A DNA stretch of 64,000 nucleotides, from assembly GCF_008124865.1 (NCBI RefSeq), contig NZ_VNHY01000004.1, positions 1 through 64,000 on the forward strand, given 5' to 3'. The notes beneath the pieces were generated by a model. That model had not been told where the DNA came from, did not search any database, and was given only the letters and a program-made list of their open reading frames with translations. Source of the DNA: Fodinibius salinus (GTDB lineage Bacteria > Bacteroidota > Rhodothermia > Balneolales > Balneolaceae). Positions 18,683 to 29,484 of the stretch are shown one piece after another; the first letter of the stretch is position 1; every line of letters begins with the position of its first letter. Made by a program: the position numbers and the translations under genes.

Positions 18683-19624
18683 TCACAGCTCTTCATAATT
18701 GCTCAACCCTTGCATATCGATCATAATTTTACCCTCTTCATTAACATCAAAGATGCTTTCAAACTCAGCATTCCACGTGATTTCATCATATTTGTAGGAT
18801 GAACGAGTATGAACCGTCTGCGAAAATGTCTCATCAAAACCAGAAAGCAGAATCAATATCTCGGCGTCGTTCTGTTTAAAGCTCTCTTTGGATCTCTCCC
18901 AAAGTGGACTTTTTTCATCGATGGGATGCACGATGGTCCAATTGAGCGGGAAAAATGTAATTTTCTTCCGTTCGAGGGCTAGCGGATAAAATTGCCTATC
19001 ACCATCCTCAATACACGTAAAAATAACCTCAGCTGAGAGCTCCACAAGCTGGCTGGCACGTGCATTCGCAATCCGAAACATCAGTGCCGTTCCCTCTTCA
19101 TAAGGTGCAACAAGTGCCTGCTCGCTAAAAGCGATTTTCGCATGTGGACGTGAAAACCGTGCAAACATAAATCCCGTTACCAGTGCAAAGCCCAACAACC
19201 CGATAAACGATTCAAAGGTAAATAAAACGTTAGCTGCCACCCCTACGGGCGTCACTTGCCCAAAACCCACTGTGGTAAAAGCCTGTACACTAAAGAAAAA
19301 AGCATTCAAGAACAGTGAATCGATGCCCGTAATATTAGTTCCAGCCAACGCTTGCGGAGCCAATGCCACATATCCCAGTGCAAAGATGGCGTTTACCACT
19401 AAGTAGGACCCTAACGCAATCAGGTAAAACTTGAGCCACGAGACCTGAATCAAAAAGTGGTACAACGTCATCGACTCCCAAAACGGCAGTCCATCACGTT
19501 CAACATTAAAGCTGCCATCTTTGTTAAGCAACCGATAACGACTTTCACTGCTTACGCGTGAGCCAAAACCAAGATCTTTCAGCTCATCTTTTAAGTTTTG
19601 ACGATAGCGTTTCCAGTCTAGCAT
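18683..19624 (-). CDS. Inward-rectifier-type potassium channel (KirBac-like)
   Basis: This 313-residue membrane protein has the Kir layout: an N-terminal cytoplasmic segment with a slide helix (LPFWESMTLYHFLIQVSWLKF), TM1 at about 64-87, a pore helix and filter, TM2 at about 128-155, then an immunoglobulin-like cytoplasmic domain of about 150 residues. The selectivity filter reads TVGFG (118-122) where most potassium channels have TVGYG; Phe occurs in some functional channels. The FTTVGFGQVTPVG stretch removes doubt about the family. It is presumably gated by lipid or ligand through the C-terminal domain. Confidence 0.9.
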   Translation of the reverse strand: MLDWKRYRQNLKDELKDLGFGSRVSSESRYRLLNKDGSFNVERDGLPFWESMTLYHFLIQVSWLKFYLIALGSYLVVNAIFALGYVALAPQALAGTNITGIDSLFLNAFFFSVQAFTTVGFGQVTPVGVAANVLFTFESFIGLLGFALVTGFMFARFSRPHAKIAFSEQALVAPYEEGTALMFRIANARASQLVELSAEVIFTCIEDGDRQFYPLALERKKITFFPLNWTIVHPIDEKSPLWERSKESFKQNDAEILILLSGFDETFSQTVHTRSSYKYDEITWNAEFESIFDVNEEGKIMIDMQGLSNYEEL

Positions 19625-19711
19625 GAGAACTACTTCCCATCAATTTTGATTCAGAAAATGCGCAAATTATGTAATAAAATATAACGGCGCCTCTCAGCTA
19701 TAAGATGCAAA

Positions 19712-22627
19712 TTAATCTACAGCGGCCGGCTCTTGCCCCTCGGCATAAGCGTCTACAGGCACACAGTTACACATCAGATTACGGTCGCCATAGGCATCAT
19801 CCACACGACCGACTGCCGGCCAAAACTTATTAAATCGGAGGTAGTCCAACGGAAAGATAGCCTGTTCTCTGCTGTAGGGACGGTCCCAATCCTCATCCAT
19901 AACTACCCGCATGGTATGAGGTGAATTCTTAAGTACATTATTTTCAGGCTCGGCTTCCCCTTCCTCGACTTCACGGATTTCTTCGCGGATTGAAATCATT
20001 GCCTCACAAAAACGGTCAAGCTCCTCCTTCGTCTCACTTTCCGTGGGTTCTACCATCAATGTACCCGGCACAGGAAACGACATCGTGGGCGCATGGAATC
20101 CGTAATCCATCAGGCGTTTGGCCACATCAATAGAACCAATACCAGCCGATTCTTTGAACGGACGTAAATCCACAATAAACTCATGCGCCGTACGGCCATT
20201 CTTGCCGGTGTATAGGATGGGATAATAATCTTTGAGCTTCTCTTTCAAGTAGTTCGCATTCAAAATCGCGTATTGTGTTGCCTGCGTCAATCCTTCGGCG
20301 CCCATCATCTTAATATATGCATATGAAATCGACAAGATGCTGGCACTACCCCACGGCGCAGCCGAAATACCCGGAATAGCATGTTCACCACCGGTTTCGA
20401 TTACAGCGTTAGTCGGTAAAAACGGACCCAGCTCTTCGGTAGCAGCAATGGGACCCATACCCGGACCGCCACCGCCATGAGGAATACAAAATGTTTTATG
20501 CAGATTCAGGTGACAAACATCAGCACCGACTTCAGCGGGACTCGTCAATCCTACCTGTGCATTCATATTCGCGCCATCCATATATACCAATCCACCGTGA
20601 TCATGAATAACTTGGCAAATCTCTTTAATGTCTTCCTCGAATACACCGTGCGTAGAAGGATAAGTTACCATCAATGCCGCAAGGTTATCTTTATGCTCCT
20701 CCGCCTTTTCACGCAGGTCATCGAGATCAATATTTCCGTGCTCGTCACACTTGGTAACCACCACATCCATGCCGGCCATCACTGCACTGGCAGGATTAGT
20801 GCCGTGCGCAGAATCAGGCACAATAGTCACATTGCGATGAGCTTCACCATGATGCTTGTGATAGGCGCTGATAGTCATTAAACCCGAAAATTCGCCCTGA
20901 GCACCGGAGTTTGGCTGCAGCGATACAGAGGGAAATCCCGTAATTTCTTTTAGTTGATTTTCCAGCTTTTCAAACAGCTGATGATACCCTTTGGCTTGAT
21001 CCTCAGGCGCAAATGGGTGAATATTACCAAACTCGGACCACGTCAACGGAATCATCTCAGCCGTAGCATTTAACTTCATTGTACATGAACCGAGAGAGAT
21101 CATCGAATGTACCAGTGATAAATCCTTATTCTCCAATTTCTTCAAATAGCGAAGCATCTCGTGTTCGGAGTGGTACAAGTTAAATACCGGATGGTCAAGA
21201 TAGCTGGATGTCCGTGTTAGTGCTTCCGGATAGTCAACCTCTACAGACTCTGAAAGTGATGGAACATTAACGGTATTTTCTACATCTTTTACAGATGCAA
21301 AAAGGGTCAAGAGTTCCTGAACGTGATCCAGTTCCTTTACCTCATCAAACGAAATACCCACCGCCGGCTCATCGAAATAGCGCAAATTAAACTCGTGCTC
21401 AAGTGCTAAGCTTTGTAGGGCTTCTTTTTGATCCTGATCAGTCAGCGACACTTTTAATGTATCAAAATAACAATCGGTCTCAACCTCAAAACCAAGTTTG
21501 TGTAATCCCTGATCCATAATTTTTGCCAGTCCGTGAATACGCTCAGCAATTCGGCGCAATCCATCGGGGCCATGATATACTCCATAAAATCCGGCAATAA
21601 CAGCCAACAGCACCTGAGCGGTACAAATATTAGAGGTTGCGCGTTCGCGGCGAATGTGCTGCTCCCGCGTCTGCAACGCCATCCGATAAACGGGATTTTC
21701 TTCGGTATCCTGCGACACCCCAATAATGCGGCCCGGTATTTTACGTTTATATTTGTCGCGCGTAGCAAAAAAACCGGCATGCGGTCCGCCATAGCCCATG
21801 GGTACGCCAAAACGCTGGGTCGATCCTACCACCACATCAGCCCCCATTTCACCAGGTGGAGTTAGCAAGGTTAGGCTCAGCAGATCAGCTGCCACAACCA
21901 CATTTACATTTTGGTCATGAGCTGCTTCAATCAGGCTCGAGTAATCTTCAACTGATCCGTCAGTGGCCGGATACTGTAACAGCATACCAAAAAGGTTTTC
22001 GTCCGTTACATCCAGCTCGTTATGATCACCAACAATTACCTCTATATCCAGCGGTTCGGCCCTTCCCTGTACCACATCAATGGTTTGGGGATGACATAAC
22101 TCAGAAACAAAAAACGTGTCGGCTTTTTTACGCTTGGCGCCGCGCCGCGTAGAATAGAGCATCGACATACCTTCAGCAGCGGCCGTCCCCTCATCTAAAA
22201 GTGAAGCATTAGCCAGCTCGCGTCCCGTAAGATCCGAAACCATCGTCTGAAAGTTAATAAGTGCTTCGAGCCGTCCCTGTGCAATCTCAGCCTGATAGGG
22301 AGTGTACGCCGTGTACCACCCGGGATTTTCAAGCACATTCCGTAAAATTACGTTGGGCATTAACGTATCGTAATAGCCCATACCGATAAACGATTCATAA
22401 ACTTCATTCTGATCCGCAACTTCACGAAACTCTTCTAAAAACCGATATTCACTCATCGGCTTGTCGAGACCAAATTCTTTGGTCAAACGAATGCCCTCCG
22501 GAATGGTCTCATCCATCAGCTTTTTGAGAGACGAAGCGTCAATGTCAGAAAGCATTTCGGTAGTTTGATTCTCATCCGGACCGATATGACGATGTAAAAA
22601 ACGTTCTTTATCAAAGTTGATGCTCAT
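19712..22627 (-). CDS. gcvP: Glycine dehydrogenase (decarboxylating), P-protein
   Basis: This 971-residue enzyme is the P-protein of the glycine cleavage system, which decarboxylates glycine with PLP and passes the aminomethyl group to the lipoyl arm of the H-protein. Both halves (P1 and P2) are fused. The PLP lysine lies in [19 protein letters not shown] at about residue 710. The N-terminus [10 protein letters not shown] is diagnostic, and the C-terminus is complete. It stands alone here: gcvT and gcvH are not in the window. No glycine riboswitch is apparent in the 460-nt upstream region. Confidence 0.97.
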   Translation of the reverse strand: MSINFDKERFLHRHIGPDENQTTEMLSDIDASSLKKLMDETIPEGIRLTKEFGLDKPMSEYRFLEEFREVADQNEVYESFIGMGYYDTLMPNVILRNVLENPGWYTAYTPYQAEIAQGRLEALINFQTMVSDLTGRELANASLLDEGTAAAEGMSMLYSTRRGAKRKKADTFFVSELCHPQTIDVVQGRAEPLDIEVIVGDHNELDVTDENLFGMLLQYPATDGSVEDYSSLIEAAHDQNVNVVVAADLLSLTLLTPPGEMGADVVVGSTQRFGVPMGYGGPHAGFFATRDKYKRKIPGRIIGVSQDTEENPVYRMALQTREQHIRRERATSNICTAQVLLAVIAGFYGVYHGPDGLRRIAERIHGLAKIMDQGLHKLGFEVETDCYFDTLKVSLTDQDQKEALQSLALEHEFNLRYFDEPAVGISFDEVKELDHVQELLTLFASVKDVENTVNVPSLSESVEVDYPEALTRTSSYLDHPVFNLYHSEHEMLRYLKKLENKDLSLVHSMISLGSCTMKLNATAEMIPLTWSEFGNIHPFAPEDQAKGYHQLFEKLENQLKEITGFPSVSLQPNSGAQGEFSGLMTISAYHKHHGEAHRNVTIVPDSAHGTNPASAVMAGMDVVVTKCDEHGNIDLDDLREKAEEHKDNLAALMVTYPSTHGVFEEDIKEICQVIHDHGGLVYMDGANMNAQVGLTSPAEVGADVCHLNLHKTFCIPHGGGGPGMGPIAATEELGPFLPTNAVIETGGEHAIPGISAAPWGSASILSISYAYIKMMGAEGLTQATQYAILNANYLKEKLKDYYPILYTGKNGRTAHEFIVDLRPFKESAGIGSIDVAKRLMDYGFHAPTMSFPVPGTLMVEPTESETKEELDRFCEAMISIREEIREVEEGEAEPENNVLKNSPHTMRVVMDEDWDRPYSREQAIFPLDYLRFNKFWPAVGRVDDAYGDRNLMCNCVPVDAYAEGQEPAAVD

Positions 22628-23087
22628 GTAACTTAAGCCTTTATGTAGATTGTAAAATAGTGACCCAAAACAAATTTGGGGATAAAAAAATTTTATAGAG
22701 GCTGTTTCTATATCCTGAAATTAAATGGCAGAAATTACAAAAAAAGTTGCATAGTTAACACATATAACCTCCAATTAGCTGCACCGCACTCCAGTTTAGT
22801 AAACCTTTTATATAACCCCATTAAAACTCTTCCCCTAAACTAAACATCCTGTAACATCTTTTGGATTTTGAATAAACGGCCCCACTTCCTCTTTATATTT
22901 ACTGTAGCAGAAAAATAGTGCGCCACAACCAATACCCTCCCCTTAAAACTACTTTGGCATTCGAGCAGAGTAATGCATAAGCCCCGGATATAGAACGTTT
23001 ATTTTAGCCTTAGCTAATTTATAGTTTTTATTTACTTTATAAATTTATTTTCTTGTGTCTTAATAAATTAGAAATAAGAACTTAACT
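22628..23087. other. Long divergent intergenic region
   Basis: The 460 nt between gcvP and the ZIP transporter hold no plausible gene. A small hairpin (CCCAAA / TTTGGG, 22664-22680) lies in the gcvP leader, about 40 nt upstream of its start. I looked for a tandem glycine riboswitch on the minus strand and did not find the characteristic conserved core. Promoters for both genes should be here. Confidence 0.5.
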
Positions 23088-23924
23088 ATGGAATCTTGGT
23101 TTTTAAATGATTGGTTTATTTCGCTCAGTCCCATTTACCAAAGTTTGTTCGGCGGACTTTTTACCTGGGGATTAACCGCACTGGGCGCAGCTATTGTCTT
23201 TTTTACACGCAATGTAAACCAAAAGGTGCTGGATGCCATGCTCGGCTTTGCCGCCGGGGTAATGATTGCTGCTAGTTTTTGGTCGCTGCTTGCCCCCGCT
23301 ATAGATATGGCCACTGCACAGGGGATAACCGCTTGGTTACCGGCTGTTACAGGATTTCTGATGGGCGGCCTTTTTATTCGAATTTGTGATGCATATCTAC
23401 CTCATTTACACCTCGGATTTCCTATGGAAGAAGCAGAAGGAATACCAACCTCTTGGAGACGCGCCACTCTTTTAGTCTTGGCTATTACCCTGCACAACAT
23501 TCCCGAAGGATTAGCTATTGGCGTTCTCTTCGGAGCGGCAGCTTCGGGTATTGAAGCGGCTGGTGGAGCTACCGTAGCAAGTGCCGTTGTACTGGCTATT
23601 GGTATTGGCATTCAAAATTTCCCCGAAGGTACAGCCGTCTCGGTCCCCCTTCGGCGCGAAGGAGTTTCAGTAGGTAAAAGTTTTTGGTATGGACAACTCT
23701 CAGGCGTAGTAGAACCAATATCTGCAGTCTTTGGGGCAGCAGCAGTATTGCTCGTACAACCCATTCTACCCTATGCCCTGGCTTTTGCAGCAGGGGCTAT
23801 GATTTATGTAGTCGTTGAAGAACTTATTCCCGAATCCCAGTTAAAAGGAAATACTGATATTGCTACACTGGGAACAATGCTTGGGTTTGCTATTATGATG
23901 CTTTTGGATGTAGCATTAGGATAA
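23088..23924 (+). CDS. ZIP family metal transporter
   Basis: This 278-residue protein has about eight hydrophobic segments and the ZIP metal-binding motifs: [10 protein letters not shown] in TM4 and NFPEGTAVS in TM5, where Asn replaces the usual second His-type residue. A loop with [12 protein letters not shown] between TM3 and TM4 could bind metal. ZIP proteins import zinc, iron or manganese into the cytoplasm; this subgroup (GufA-like) is broad, so the metal is not assigned. It precedes a stand-alone receiver protein by 75 nt. Confidence 0.92.
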   Translation: MESWFLNDWFISLSPIYQSLFGGLFTWGLTALGAAIVFFTRNVNQKVLDAMLGFAAGVMIAASFWSLLAPAIDMATAQGITAWLPAVTGFLMGGLFIRICDAYLPHLHLGFPMEEAEGIPTSWRRATLLVLAITLHNIPEGLAIGVLFGAAASGIEAAGGATVASAVVLAIGIGIQNFPEGTAVSVPLRREGVSVGKSFWYGQLSGVVEPISAVFGAAAVLLVQPILPYALAFAAGAMIYVVVEELIPESQLKGNTDIATLGTMLGFAIMMLLDVALG

Positions 23925-23999
23925 GTTCAAATTTGCTTTATTCCCCTGCTTGATATTTCTTGTGTCATGGTTATGAGCACCAAGAAATAACATGTACAT

Positions 24000-24386
24000 A
24001 TGAGCAGTTCTATTTCGGAAAAAAAGATACTCGTCGTCGAAGATGATATGATTATCGCACTGGCCCTAGCCCAATCCGTTAAACAATTGGGGCATGCGGT
24101 GGTTGATAAGGTAACTTCCGGTGAAGGTGCTATCAATGCAGCTTTAGAGCACAAGCCGGATCTTATTCTGATGGATATCAAACTTGAAAAAAGTATTGAT
24201 GGTATTACGGCCATAAAAGAAATTAGAAAAGAGATGGAGGTAGATGTCATTTTTATCACCGGCAATTCCGACCGTCACAATTTAACACGGGCTGAGGACA
24301 CAAATTTCATAGACTACCTCGTGAAACCCGTACAAAAAAATCATCTGCGACAATCCTTTTTAAAAGCGTTCTCAGAAACTGATTAA
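24000..24386 (+). CDS. Single-domain response regulator
   Basis: This 128-residue protein is a bare receiver domain with no output domain. The acidic pocket is Glu15 and Asp16 (ILVVEDDM), the phospho-acceptor Asp59 in LILMDIKLEKSIDGI, the switch Thr87 in VIFITGN and the conserved Lys109 in YLVKPV, all intact. Such proteins work by protein-protein contact or as phosphate relays. No histidine kinase is nearby, so its partner lies elsewhere. The SIDGITAIKEIR region resembles receivers of cyanobacterial and Bacteroidota hybrid kinases. Confidence 0.92.
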   Translation: MSSSISEKKILVVEDDMIIALALAQSVKQLGHAVVDKVTSGEGAINAALEHKPDLILMDIKLEKSIDGITAIKEIRKEMEVDVIFITGNSDRHNLTRAEDTNFIDYLVKPVQKNHLRQSFLKAFSETD

Positions 24387-24463
24387 AATAATTTTTTTAC
24401 CGCCCATAATTTGATTTATTGAATAGCGAACAGCAATCCAGCAATTTTTAAAGGGCATTTGGT

Positions 24464-25552
24464 ATGGCTGCAACAAGGATTTCTTTTAAAGGGAAAGACA
24501 AGAAAAATTTTTCTCGTGAATTAAAAGAAAGAGTTGACAAGTACTTCGAAGAAAACAACCTATCTAAACATGCTAATACCCAGATGGTTGCCAAAACCAT
24601 CATACTACTGACTCTCTATTTTGGCAGTTACACCCTTATTATGATGGAGAGTTTAAGTGTAGGAGGTATGGCTCTACTCTGCTTTTTGATGGGAATTGGC
24701 ATGGCCGGTATTGGCTTTTCGGTATCTCATGATGCCTTACACGGTGCCTACTCCTCGAACAAATACGTCAATCAGTTTCTGGGATATACCTTTGACCTTA
24801 TGGGAGCCAACAGTTATATCTGGAAAATAACCCACAACATCATCCACCATACCTATACCAACATCTATGAACATGATGAAGACCTGGAAGTCGCTGAATT
24901 TATTCGTCTTTCGCCCAATGCCGAACACAAAACTATTCACAGATTACAACATATATTGGCTTTTTTTGCTTACGGGTTTGCTACTCTCTTCTGGGCTTTC
25001 ATTAAAGATTATAAATATTTCTTCCAGTCCAGCCTAGGACCTTACGAAGATAAAACTCATCCTGCCAAAGAATGGATTACCCTTGGCATTACCAAAATAC
25101 TATACTACGGATATATGCTGGTTTTACCTTATATCCTACTCCCTATCACCTGGTGGCAATTAGCTATCGGCTTTTTGATTGTACATTTTACCGCCGGTAT
25201 TATTTTGGGGGTCATCTTTCAGCTGGCACATGTTGTGGAAGAAACCGAACATCCCACCGAAAATGAGGAGGGTAACATCGAAAATGCCTGGATGATACAC
25301 CAGATCGAAACAACCTCTGATTTTGCTCATGACAACGATTTGCTCTGCTGGTACATTGGTGGACTAAACTATCAAATTGAGCACCATCTGTTTCCTCAAA
25401 TTTGCAGTGTCCACTATCCCGAAATAAGTGATATTGTACGAGATATGACCCAAAAATATGGGCTCCCGTATAATTATCACGAAACATTGGGTATCGCTAT
25501 AAAATCACACTACAATACCTTAAAAGAGTTTGGCAAGCCTGCTAACGCTTAA
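24464..25552 (+). CDS. Fatty acid desaturase (acyl-lipid/linoleoyl-CoA type)
   Basis: This 362-residue integral membrane di-iron enzyme introduces a double bond into acyl chains. All three histidine boxes are present: HDALH at 89-93, HNIIHH at 124-129 and QIEHH near residue 303. The Q in the third box places it with front-end desaturases and the bacterial group annotated as delta-6-like acyl-CoA desaturases, although no cytochrome b5 domain is attached. It probably adjusts membrane fluidity. The preceding receiver gene, 77 nt upstream, might be co-transcribed. Confidence 0.92.
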   Translation: MAATRISFKGKDKKNFSRELKERVDKYFEENNLSKHANTQMVAKTIILLTLYFGSYTLIMMESLSVGGMALLCFLMGIGMAGIGFSVSHDALHGAYSSNKYVNQFLGYTFDLMGANSYIWKITHNIIHHTYTNIYEHDEDLEVAEFIRLSPNAEHKTIHRLQHILAFFAYGFATLFWAFIKDYKYFFQSSLGPYEDKTHPAKEWITLGITKILYYGYMLVLPYILLPITWWQLAIGFLIVHFTAGIILGVIFQLAHVVEETEHPTENEEGNIENAWMIHQIETTSDFAHDNDLLCWYIGGLNYQIEHHLFPQICSVHYPEISDIVRDMTQKYGLPYNYHETLGIAIKSHYNTLKEFGKPANA

Positions 25553-25628
25553 TCATTGCCGAAAGTTGCATTCTTGCCCTGCCATTACTATTTATTAACA
25601 TTCCACAAACCAAAAATGGGAGGGTATT

Positions 25629-26102
25629 ATGGAAATACACTTTCTAATGGCAGCAATCTCGGGCTTGGTGGGAGCAATTATTCTAACCCTGCTGATCTAT
25701 TTACTGCCAATCTTTGATTATGACTTGGATATCCCCTACCTGATTGGATCTCGTTTTGTTGACATCCAAAATACAAAACTGGTTTATACAGTCGGAATCA
25801 TTGCACACCTTCTTGTCGGGGCCGGATGGGGAATCCTGTATGTCATTTTATTAACAGCCATGGTGGTTACTCCCAATTGGCCCGCCGGTATTTTATGGGG
25901 TTTCGCACACGGTATTTTTGTGGGAGCCATGATGGGAATATTGGCAGACACACATCCAAATATAGGTAAAGGAAAGGCCATTGCTCATCCCGGCATCATG
26001 GGACGGCGATGGGGCGCTGCAATGCCGTATTTTATTTTAGGATTTCATATCATTTTCGGTGTTTGTGCTATGACTCTCTACCATTATCTGGTTCTGGGAT
26101 AA
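25629..26102 (+). CDS. Four-helix membrane protein of unknown function
   Basis: I do not recognise this 157-residue protein. It has about four hydrophobic segments (about 5-27, 54-78, 84-108, 130-155) and a polar loop with HPNIGKGKAIAHPGIMGRRWG between the last two. Glycine-rich helices (GAGWGILYVI, GFAHGIFVGAMMG) are reminiscent of small bacterial inner-membrane proteins of the DUF family near lipid enzymes. It follows the desaturase by 76 nt in the same direction and may be co-transcribed. Confidence 0.75.
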   Translation: MEIHFLMAAISGLVGAIILTLLIYLLPIFDYDLDIPYLIGSRFVDIQNTKLVYTVGIIAHLLVGAGWGILYVILLTAMVVTPNWPAGILWGFAHGIFVGAMMGILADTHPNIGKGKAIAHPGIMGRRWGAAMPYFILGFHIIFGVCAMTLYHYLVLG

Positions 26103-26118
26103 ATGGATAAGGTTCTAC

Positions 26119-27570
26119 CTATTCTTCTAATCTATCCTTATGCACCTTTTGTATAGGAGTGCCATTCCATGCCGTCCATTCCTTAATATCGATTGCCTCC
26201 TCTTCGGTGAGTTCGCGCACCTTAAAGGAGCGCCCCTGATTACCGCTTGCCACATGTATGATAATATCTGCTAAATCCAGCCGAGACTGAAAGGGGTTTT
26301 GTTTAACCTGTGCAGATTGGATTCGGTATTTTTGAATTATAGCTGTTGTCTTGCTCAATAAACGGGCTGTCATCACCAGTGTGGAATCATCCGAACGCAC
26401 CTCAGCATCCCGGTACTGCTGATATCCCAGCAATAACATTGGAATAAGAATAAACCATGAAAATACGCCATACGGAACCGCCCACCATATAAGTGCAATA
26501 AGAGGCAGTGATATCCAAACCATCTGTAGTAAATAACGCCGTAATCCCAGTCTGTTAATCTGCAGCCGGTGATTGGTTTCAACGTCATATTCGGGAATTA
26601 CTTTTTCGATAAAGCTATTTAGCCTGTCTTTGCGAATCAGCGGAAACAGCGTATTCGAGTTCCCCTCATTTTCACCGTATCCCGCACTTTCAATAACAAG
26701 CGAAGCATAACCCAGCGGTTGGCGCAGCAGTCCCTCTTTGATTTGAACAGCTTGGATACGGTTAAAGGGGATAGTCAGTTGTTTGCGTTCAAATAATCCT
26801 TTGGTGATAAGAAGATCATCTTCCCGCACTTCTACAGAAAAATCATAATACTTAATCAACGTACTTAAGAAAGCAAATAGCCATGCTATTATAATTGCAA
26901 CCAAAATACCGGAAACGATAAGCGAAGCAGAGGTAGAATGCGGCATATGCGTCTGTATAAACTGTATCATCCGCTCTTCCGAAACCACTTGGTCAAGTTG
27001 CGAAAAGGCACCCCCAACAATCGATAGTGCTACTCCCATCCGACCAGAGGTTGAAGCAGCAGTAAGCAAATCTTTGGTATCAAGAGTATATAGCTCTGAC
27101 AGTGATTCCTGCTTGGATTCTGATTTAACCTCATCTCCATTTGAACGAAGTAGGTTTTTTAGTCGCTCAGCTTCTTCGCGACTCAGAGCATCGATCTTGG
27201 CTTGTTTAGAACCACTGCCAGCTGTCTTCACTTCTACAGCTACCAAACCAAATATGCGCTGTATTAGTCCCGCAGAAATATCAATTACCTGAATACGGTC
27301 GGCCGTTAAGTATATTTTTTTATGGACGAACACTCCCTGTTCTATTTTTAGCTCACCTTCATCTGCGCTAAAGGTAAAACGAAGCCAGGATATAATACCC
27401 CAAATCAACAGTATGATAAAAGCACCGAAAATCCAGTAAAGGGTAAAACTCCCTTCATTCCCGAGATTTCCTACAAAAAGCAAAATAAGGATAGTGAAGA
27501 AGTTAGCCCTGATAATCTCAAAGGAACGGGCTAGTGCTGCTACGGGATGTTGACGCTGCGTGTTAAACAT
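26119..27570 (-). CDS. PH-domain membrane protein, YdbT-like
   Basis: The frame is open from 27636, but the ATG at 27570 gives the start MFNTQRQHPVAAL and overlaps the upstream ydbS-like stop by only 8 nt (ATGTTTAA), so it is preferred; the protein then has 483 residues. It holds paired transmembrane segments each followed by a bacterial PH (bPH2) domain, the layout of B. subtilis YdbT: helix pairs near the N-terminus, at about 230-255 and at about 350-395. YdbS/YdbT in Bacillus have been linked to antimicrobial peptide resistance. That role here is inference. Confidence 0.85.
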   Translation of the reverse strand: MFNTQRQHPVAALARSFEIIRANFFTILILLFVGNLGNEGSFTLYWIFGAFIILLIWGIISWLRFTFSADEGELKIEQGVFVHKKIYLTADRIQVIDISAGLIQRIFGLVAVEVKTAGSGSKQAKIDALSREEAERLKNLLRSNGDEVKSESKQESLSELYTLDTKDLLTAASTSGRMGVALSIVGGAFSQLDQVVSEERMIQFIQTHMPHSTSASLIVSGILVAIIIAWLFAFLSTLIKYYDFSVEVREDDLLITKGLFERKQLTIPFNRIQAVQIKEGLLRQPLGYASLVIESAGYGENEGNSNTLFPLIRKDRLNSFIEKVIPEYDVETNHRLQINRLGLRRYLLQMVWISLPLIALIWWAVPYGVFSWFILIPMLLLGYQQYRDAEVRSDDSTLVMTARLLSKTTAIIQKYRIQSAQVKQNPFQSRLDLADIIIHVASGNQGRSFKVRELTEEEAIDIKEWTAWNGTPIQKVHKDRLEE

Positions 27571-28054
27571 CTTCTTTGGCAAGCCGGGCAAACCTGGAAA
27601 TTTGATTACGCACTTGTTCAGCTGTTTCTTCGTCAAGTGCAGGAATACGATGTGTGGTGGCAGCAGTGGATATGGTTACATCTGCTAAACCATAATTTCT
27701 TAATATAGGTCCCTGTCGTGTATCAACGTGCTGCACGCGCTTAACCGGAACCAGCGTACGCGTGATAATAAAAATACCGTTCTGTAAATCGATTTCATGT
27801 TTGTCAACCTGGTAATACCAGTGCTGCCAGCGCACCTCCGGCAGATAGGTAATAAATAATCCTGCGATGACTACAATAAGAAAACCCAAAGTAGCAATCA
27901 TCCAAATGGAAAAATTCCCCTCCCCCGGACTAACCACATTGTATATCCAAAATAAAAAGGGGATAAACCCTATAAGCAGGCAAAAAATGCATGTAGTGAG
28001 CCGCCATGCCTTAATTGCTGCCGACGATAACTTATTTTCTGGTTTAGAACGCAT
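27563..28054 (-). CDS. PH-domain membrane protein, YdbS-like
   Basis: This 163-residue protein has two transmembrane helices (about 15-38 and 44-66) followed by one bPH2 domain with the typical RTLVPVKRVQHVDTRQGPILRNYGLADVTISTA segment (given here only as the family hallmark region, residues about 98-130). It is the small partner of the YdbT-like protein whose start overlaps its stop codon by 8 nt, so the two should be made in fixed ratio and form a complex. Confidence 0.88.
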   Translation of the reverse strand: MRSKPENKLSSAAIKAWRLTTCIFCLLIGFIPFLFWIYNVVSPGEGNFSIWMIATLGFLIVVIAGLFITYLPEVRWQHWYYQVDKHEIDLQNGIFIITRTLVPVKRVQHVDTRQGPILRNYGLADVTISTAATTHRIPALDEETAEQVRNQISRFARLAKEDV

Positions 28055-28076
28055 AAATTAATATCCTGCTGGTAGT

Positions 28077-29387
28077 TTAATCAAATGATGATGCTCCATC
28101 GACCTGTACCTGCTCTGCATTGGGAACGGTGTAAAGCAATCCGAAACCAATAACAAAAAGAGCGACAATTACAGTCATTCCTATTCGCTGGCTGCCCGAC
28201 CAATAGGTAAGCCATCCCACAAGAAATGGTCCCATAAAAGCAGTAACCTTTCCAGAAAGAGCCATCAGTCCAAACATCTGATTTTCTAACCCCTCTGGAG
28301 AAACGCGAGCCATATACGTTCGGCTTGCAGCTTGTGCAGGGCCTACAAAAATACCCAACAACAGTCCAAAAACCCAAAACAGGTTCAAACTTGTAACAAG
28401 CAAAACGCCTGAGGTAGTCATAATAAGCCCCAGCAAAGAAATAAGCATTGTCGGTCGGCTGCCAATTTTGTCATCAAGCCAAGCGAAGATTGCTGCCCCT
28501 ATTCCGGCAGTCAGATTCAATCCAATCCCAAAATAGAGTACTTCGGTAAAACTAAAATCAAATACTTCTTTGGCATAAATACCGCCATACGCAAATACTG
28601 TCGCTAAAGCATCAACAAAAACCATGCGGGCAATTAAAAAACGAACAATATGTTTATACTCACGTACATTTTTTATAGATGTTTTAAGTTGCTGCCAACC
28701 AGATTTTGCTGCTTCCAATAAACTTATATTCTGTCTCGGCCGATCAGAAGTTTTCACAAACATAGGAACAGAAAAAACAGCATACCATATTGCTACCAAT
28801 ATGAAAGTAGCCCTTATGTGTTCCGATGATGCTTTTGAAAGCCCCAATGGAGGCTCTTCCACATTTACAAATATAAATAGCGCTACAATCAGACAGGCCA
28901 AACCGCCGGCATAACCCAGCCCCCATGACCAACCCGACCAACGCCCTATTCGCTGCTTTGATGCAAGGTCGGGCAGCATAGCATTATAAAAGATGATGGC
29001 AAATTCAGCCCCTATTGTCCCAAAGAATACAAGCACCATGGCTAGTACAATATAATCCTGTGAAGGCTCTACAAACCAGAGAGCTGCTGTAGCCCCTATG
29101 GATACCAATGAAAACCATCCAATCCAGGGCTTTCTTCGGCCAAGTTGATCGGCAATAGCACCAACAAACGGAGCTGTCAAAGCAATGACCAACCCTGATG
29201 CAGCTACAATATTTCCCCAAAGCGTACTACCAAGCGTCTTATCCTGAACAACAGATTCAGAAAAGTACGCTGCAAAAACAAAAGTCAGGATAACCGCAAA
29301 AAAAGCACTGTTGGCCCAGTCGTATAGTGCCCAGGAAAACAGCGAAATAAAAGACTCAGATTTGTTATTTTTACTCTTACTCATCAT
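28077..29387 (-). CDS. MFS transporter, UMF1 (Atg22-like) family
   Basis: This membrane protein of about 436 residues has twelve hydrophobic segments and the UMF1 hallmark ALYDWANSAFFAVILTFVFA in the first helix. The frame extends upstream to 29465, but the first 26 residues are polar and unlike the family, so one of the two tandem ATG codons at 29387/29384 is the likely start. UMF1 proteins export solutes, often amino acids; the substrate here is unknown. It lies 22 nt upstream of the PH-domain pair and is probably co-transcribed with it. Confidence 0.85.
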   Translation of the reverse strand: MMSKSKNNKSESFISLFSWALYDWANSAFFAVILTFVFAAYFSESVVQDKTLGSTLWGNIVAASGLVIALTAPFVGAIADQLGRRKPWIGWFSLVSIGATAALWFVEPSQDYIVLAMVLVFFGTIGAEFAIIFYNAMLPDLASKQRIGRWSGWSWGLGYAGGLACLIVALFIFVNVEEPPLGLSKASSEHIRATFILVAIWYAVFSVPMFVKTSDRPRQNISLLEAAKSGWQQLKTSIKNVREYKHIVRFLIARMVFVDALATVFAYGGIYAKEVFDFSFTEVLYFGIGLNLTAGIGAAIFAWLDDKIGSRPTMLISLLGLIMTTSGVLLVTSLNLFWVFGLLLGIFVGPAQAASRTYMARVSPEGLENQMFGLMALSGKVTAFMGPFLVGWLTYWSGSQRIGMTVIVALFVIGFGLLYTVPNAEQVQVDGASSFD

Positions 29388-29484
29388 AAAATTATATACA
29401 AAATTCATCGTTAGTATGAATGGAATATTTTGAAAATGCAATCTGTTATTTTGGTCCACCGGCAAAGCAAACTATACCCACGCT

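Noticed and set aside
20477-20881. 134-codon ORF on the plus strand inside gcvP
   Set aside because: It is a shadow of the gcvP reading frame, which has full family motifs.
22628-22800. Possible glycine riboswitch before gcvP
   Set aside because: The conserved core of the tandem aptamers is not present on the minus strand; only a small hairpin is seen.
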